Part shown: in pieces, positions 31,201-32,163 of the stretch
Layout of the letters: the number at the start of each line of letters is the position of its first letter
How positions within the stretch are numbered: position 1 is the stretch's first letter
From: DAORHV01 sp964513925
GTDB taxonomy: Bacteria; Patescibacteriota; Gracilibacteria; Peribacterales; Peribacteraceae
Assembly (NCBI GenBank): GCA_964513925.1
Contig: CAZENR010000015.1
Location: forward strand, 1-32,163
DNA: 32,163 nt
Direction: 5' to 3'
Notes under the pieces: generated by a model
The model's input: only the letters and a program-made list of their open reading frames with translations
Told to the model about the DNA's origin: nothing
Databases searched by the model: none
Program-made: the position numbers and the translations under genes

Positions 31201-32163
31201 AGCGGCGCTTGCGTACGAGAGGTTATTCGGCACCGGATCGTTGATAGTGACGTTGTTCGCGGTGGAAGGACCGTTATTGGTAACGGAAATGACGTAACTC
31301 ACCTGCTGACCGAACTGCACTGCTGCAGTCTGGCCGGTCTTGGTAAGCACCAGGTCTACTGTCGGGTTATCCGGACATGTGATGGACGTGGTTGCAGTTG
31401 CGGTGTTGTTGTTCGGCGTGCCATCGTTGGCAGCCGAAACGGTAGCAACGTTGGTCGCAGTTACCGTGGAGCAAACTGCAGGCGCCTGTACCGGCTGCGT
31501 AGTGAATACCAGCGTGACTGGGACTTGCTGGCCTGGGTTAAGCGTACCAAGCTGACAAGTAACAACTCCGTTCGCCAGTGAGCACGTTGCGCCGGTGGCC
31601 GAAACGTAGGTCAGCTGATTCGGTACTTGGTCAGCAATCGAAACGTTGGTTGCGGGAACGGTACCATCGTTGCGTGCGGTCACCACGTACGAGAACTGCG
31701 TGCCGCGGACAGCGGTGGTCGGACCGGTCTTGGTAACGGTGACATCGGGATTTGTCACGCACTGCACACTCGTCTGCACCTGGTTAGTCCAGGCGAAGCT
31801 GGTAGCGTTCTGCTGGATGTCGGCAACGTTCGCTACAACGCTGTTGCACTGTGCACCGGGGTTTACCTGAAACACGAGCGTTGCCGTAACGGTTGCACCC
31901 GGATTCACGGTTTGAGTCGGGCAGTATGCAACACCGTTTGTAACGGTGCAGCCTACGGTAGATTGCTGGGAAATGTACGTCAGCCCTGCCGGGATGACGT
32001 CGGCAATGCGAATCCCCTGCTGGGCAACCGCACCGTTGTTTGTGGCAGTGATGGTGTAGGTGAGGAATTCACCCGGGGCCACGGCGGTCTTGTTCACCGT
32101 CTTGACTGCGGTGAACTGCGGAGCGGGACATGTGAGCGTGGTATTCACCGAGCTCACGTTGTT
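28258..32163 (-). CDS. Giant DUF11-repeat surface protein, 5' end outside the window
   Basis: The frame is open from the right edge to the stop at 28258 (about 1300 codons including a gap). Nine DUF11 repeats of about 115-135 aa are readable, each with VTKTG...V.Y..TVTNNGP..A.NV.V.D..P.GL.....A and a GTLN.G..... strand. The five most N-terminal ones carry cysteine pairs and end in TC; the next three lack cysteines and are close copies of each other. One repeat after the gap is only a fragment, and the ninth follows it. The C-terminus has a Pro/Tyr-rich stalk (YNPPPYNPP repeats), FPQTGSSD, an acidic segment and a final hydrophobic helix. It is a surface protein with Ig-like modules; adhesion is a reasonable but unproven role. 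Confidence 0.92.
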   Translation of the reverse strand, partial: NNVSSVNTTLTCPAPQFTAVKTVNKTAVAPGEFLTYTITATNNGAVAQQGIRIADVIPAGLTYISQQSTVGCTVTNGVAYCPTQTVNPGATVTATLVFQVNPGAQCNSVVANVADIQQNATSFAWTNQVQTSVQCVTNPDVTVTKTGPTTAVRGTQFSYVVTARNDGTVPATNVSIADQVPNQLTYVSATGATCSLANGVVTCQLGTLNPGQQVPVTLVFTTQPVQAPAVCSTVTATNVATVSAANDGTPNNNTATATTSITCPDNPTVDLVLTKTGQTAAVQFGQQVSYVISVTNNGPSTANNVTINDPVPNNLSYASAAGANCALALPLGGGNGFVSCDFGSMTVGQTKQVTLTFTTIAPPPNCQAITVTNTATVTSTTPETNNGNNTDSDSTQLTCPAPQQADLSVAKTGPNLIQTGNNVEYVVTVTNNGPGTANTVLVRDIVPMGMTFSAFSGNAACQLANNNTEVQCTIATLGAGQSQQIHLIFTTPNPGNNCSAMTATNTAIVSSNTQDPNQGNNVAHAFTTINCPGNLNFFETKTGPATIRRGERITYTVTLTNQGNTTENIRIGDHIPTNLTFVAPGFGSETTPGCQPDNQGNIFCAYESFSPGQTRTYKLQFQVPQDYQCGGDIDNIADAQKDGVSFVWSNHVHTTVTCDADLAVVKTVSNATPNVGANVTFTIAATNNGPGNATNVRVTDLLPQGLTFVSATPSTGTYNSNTGLWDIGTLNSGVTKQLQIVATVAVAGTRTNTASITGDVNDTNTGNNTSSASVTTAAATADLAVTKTASTTTPTVGSNVTFTITVTNNGPSTAQNARVTDVLPQGLTFVSATPTVGTYAQNTGLWTIGTLNSGATATLQIVATASTAGTVINTASGTSDVTDPNTANNTSSVTVTIGAVVTTADLAVTKIASTTTPTVGSNVTFTIVVTNNGPSAAQNARVTDLLPQGLTYVTNATAQGTYNQTTGLWTIGTLNSGATATLQIVATASTAGTVINTASGTSDTQDPVTTNNSSSVTVNXXXXXXXXXXXXXXXXXXXXXXXXXXXXXXXXXXSGNNTSATITTSINCPQPNLTVNKTDGRSSANVGDVLSYTITVSNTNNVATSNLTIKDSLPSGLNNVSAGNGGNVSGNEVTWTNQSVPANGTLTLTVNGTVQNVGNGSTLTNYVTVNGSNVTGTLSASDQTTVYSNTVYNPPPYNPPPYYPPYQPPIYNPPPYNPPVVQPPVVQPPVYTPPPYNPVFPQTGSSDLYAQQEDTSKYLSKPEQNAPEQEAADNFGLIFFATLAGIFAVGSAAAGKFAGLF
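29005..29104. other. Assembly gap of 100 N inside the DUF11 gene
   Basis: Exactly 100 N within a repetitive stretch. The residues just after the gap (on the protein) are the end of a DUF11 repeat whose beginning is missing, so the real missing length is probably 300 nt or more. Confidence 0.99.
29155..29268 (-). repeat. Near-identical DNA repeat, copy A
   Basis: By eye it matches 29524-29637 over 114 nt with one difference, at an offset of 369 nt (123 codons). It codes for the last part of one DUF11 module. Confidence 0.85.
29524..29637 (-). repeat. Near-identical DNA repeat, copy B
   Basis: Partner of 29155-29268. The flanks of the two copies diverge more, which points to recent duplication or gene conversion within the DUF11 array. 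Confidence 0.85.

Noticed and set aside
1..32163. Use of a UGA-recoded genetic code, as in Gracilibacteria
   Set aside because: TGA ends several genes at overlapping ATGA junctions (1784, 8591, 12303), and no conserved domain has internal TGA.

Overview
The window carries about 28 protein genes on both strands, no tRNA or rRNA gene, and two runs of exactly 100 N (27092-27191 and 29005-29104) that are scaffold gaps. TGA, TAA and TAG all end genes, so the standard bacterial code applies. The gene content points to an uncultured bacterium, most likely of the Patescibacteria/CPR (Peregrinibacteria- or Peribacteria-like). The reasons are the many secreted or membrane-anchored proteins built from DUF11, DUF4215 (Myxococcus Cys-rich) and SLH repeats, the small compact genes, the high share of unrecognised proteins and the lack of Shine-Dalgarno sequences. 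This lineage assignment is inference. No phage, transposon, CRISPR or secondary-metabolite locus is evident.

Layout. 1-921: an A+T-rich membrane-anchored gene running off the left edge. 1037-2908 (minus): a possible 42-aa peptide, a strong terminator hairpin, an unrecognised 305-aa protein and an Asp/Glu-racemase-family enzyme. 3199-9744: small housekeeping and stress genes: two unknown proteins, a YdeI/OmpD-associated C-terminal domain protein, a DUF11 exoprotein, a DUF305 lipoprotein, a DUF1801 protein, a MauE/DoxX-like membrane protein, a SAM methyltransferase, a membrane-anchored protein, the translationally coupled pair TspO-DUF2177, a zinc-ribbon protein and a low-affinity iron permease. 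9789-13567: an SLH-esterase fusion, then a (p)ppGpp synthetase translationally coupled to a PAS-PAS-GAF sensor. 13571-16261 (minus): an orphan protein of about 900 aa. 16395-20777 (minus): a two-gene surface operon (Ser/Gly-rich C-terminally anchored protein, then a 1186-aa DUF4215 protein). 20936-23383: a secreted DUF4331 protein and a secreted Tyr-rich protein ending in a Kazal protease-inhibitor domain. 23387-24819 (minus): an SLH protein followed by a TMEM175-type channel gene broken by an in-frame TAG. 24900-27091: a sensor histidine kinase with an EF-hand-like extracytoplasmic loop, then an FTR1 iron permease. 27192-28126 (minus): a VanW-family protein cut by the gap. 28258-32163 (minus): a giant DUF11-repeat protein running off the right edge.

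The clearest system-level signal is promoter placement. For at least a dozen genes a -10 hexamer, often an extended TGnTAnnnT, ends only 6-9 nt before the start codon, so the predicted transcripts begin at or within a few nt of the start codon. This leaderless architecture resets several start codons (GTG at 11220, TTG at 20777, ATG at 24900). The most distinctive single genes are the Kazal-domain exoprotein, the amber-interrupted TMEM175 gene, the alarmone synthetase/sensor pair, and the racemase operon with a possible attenuator.
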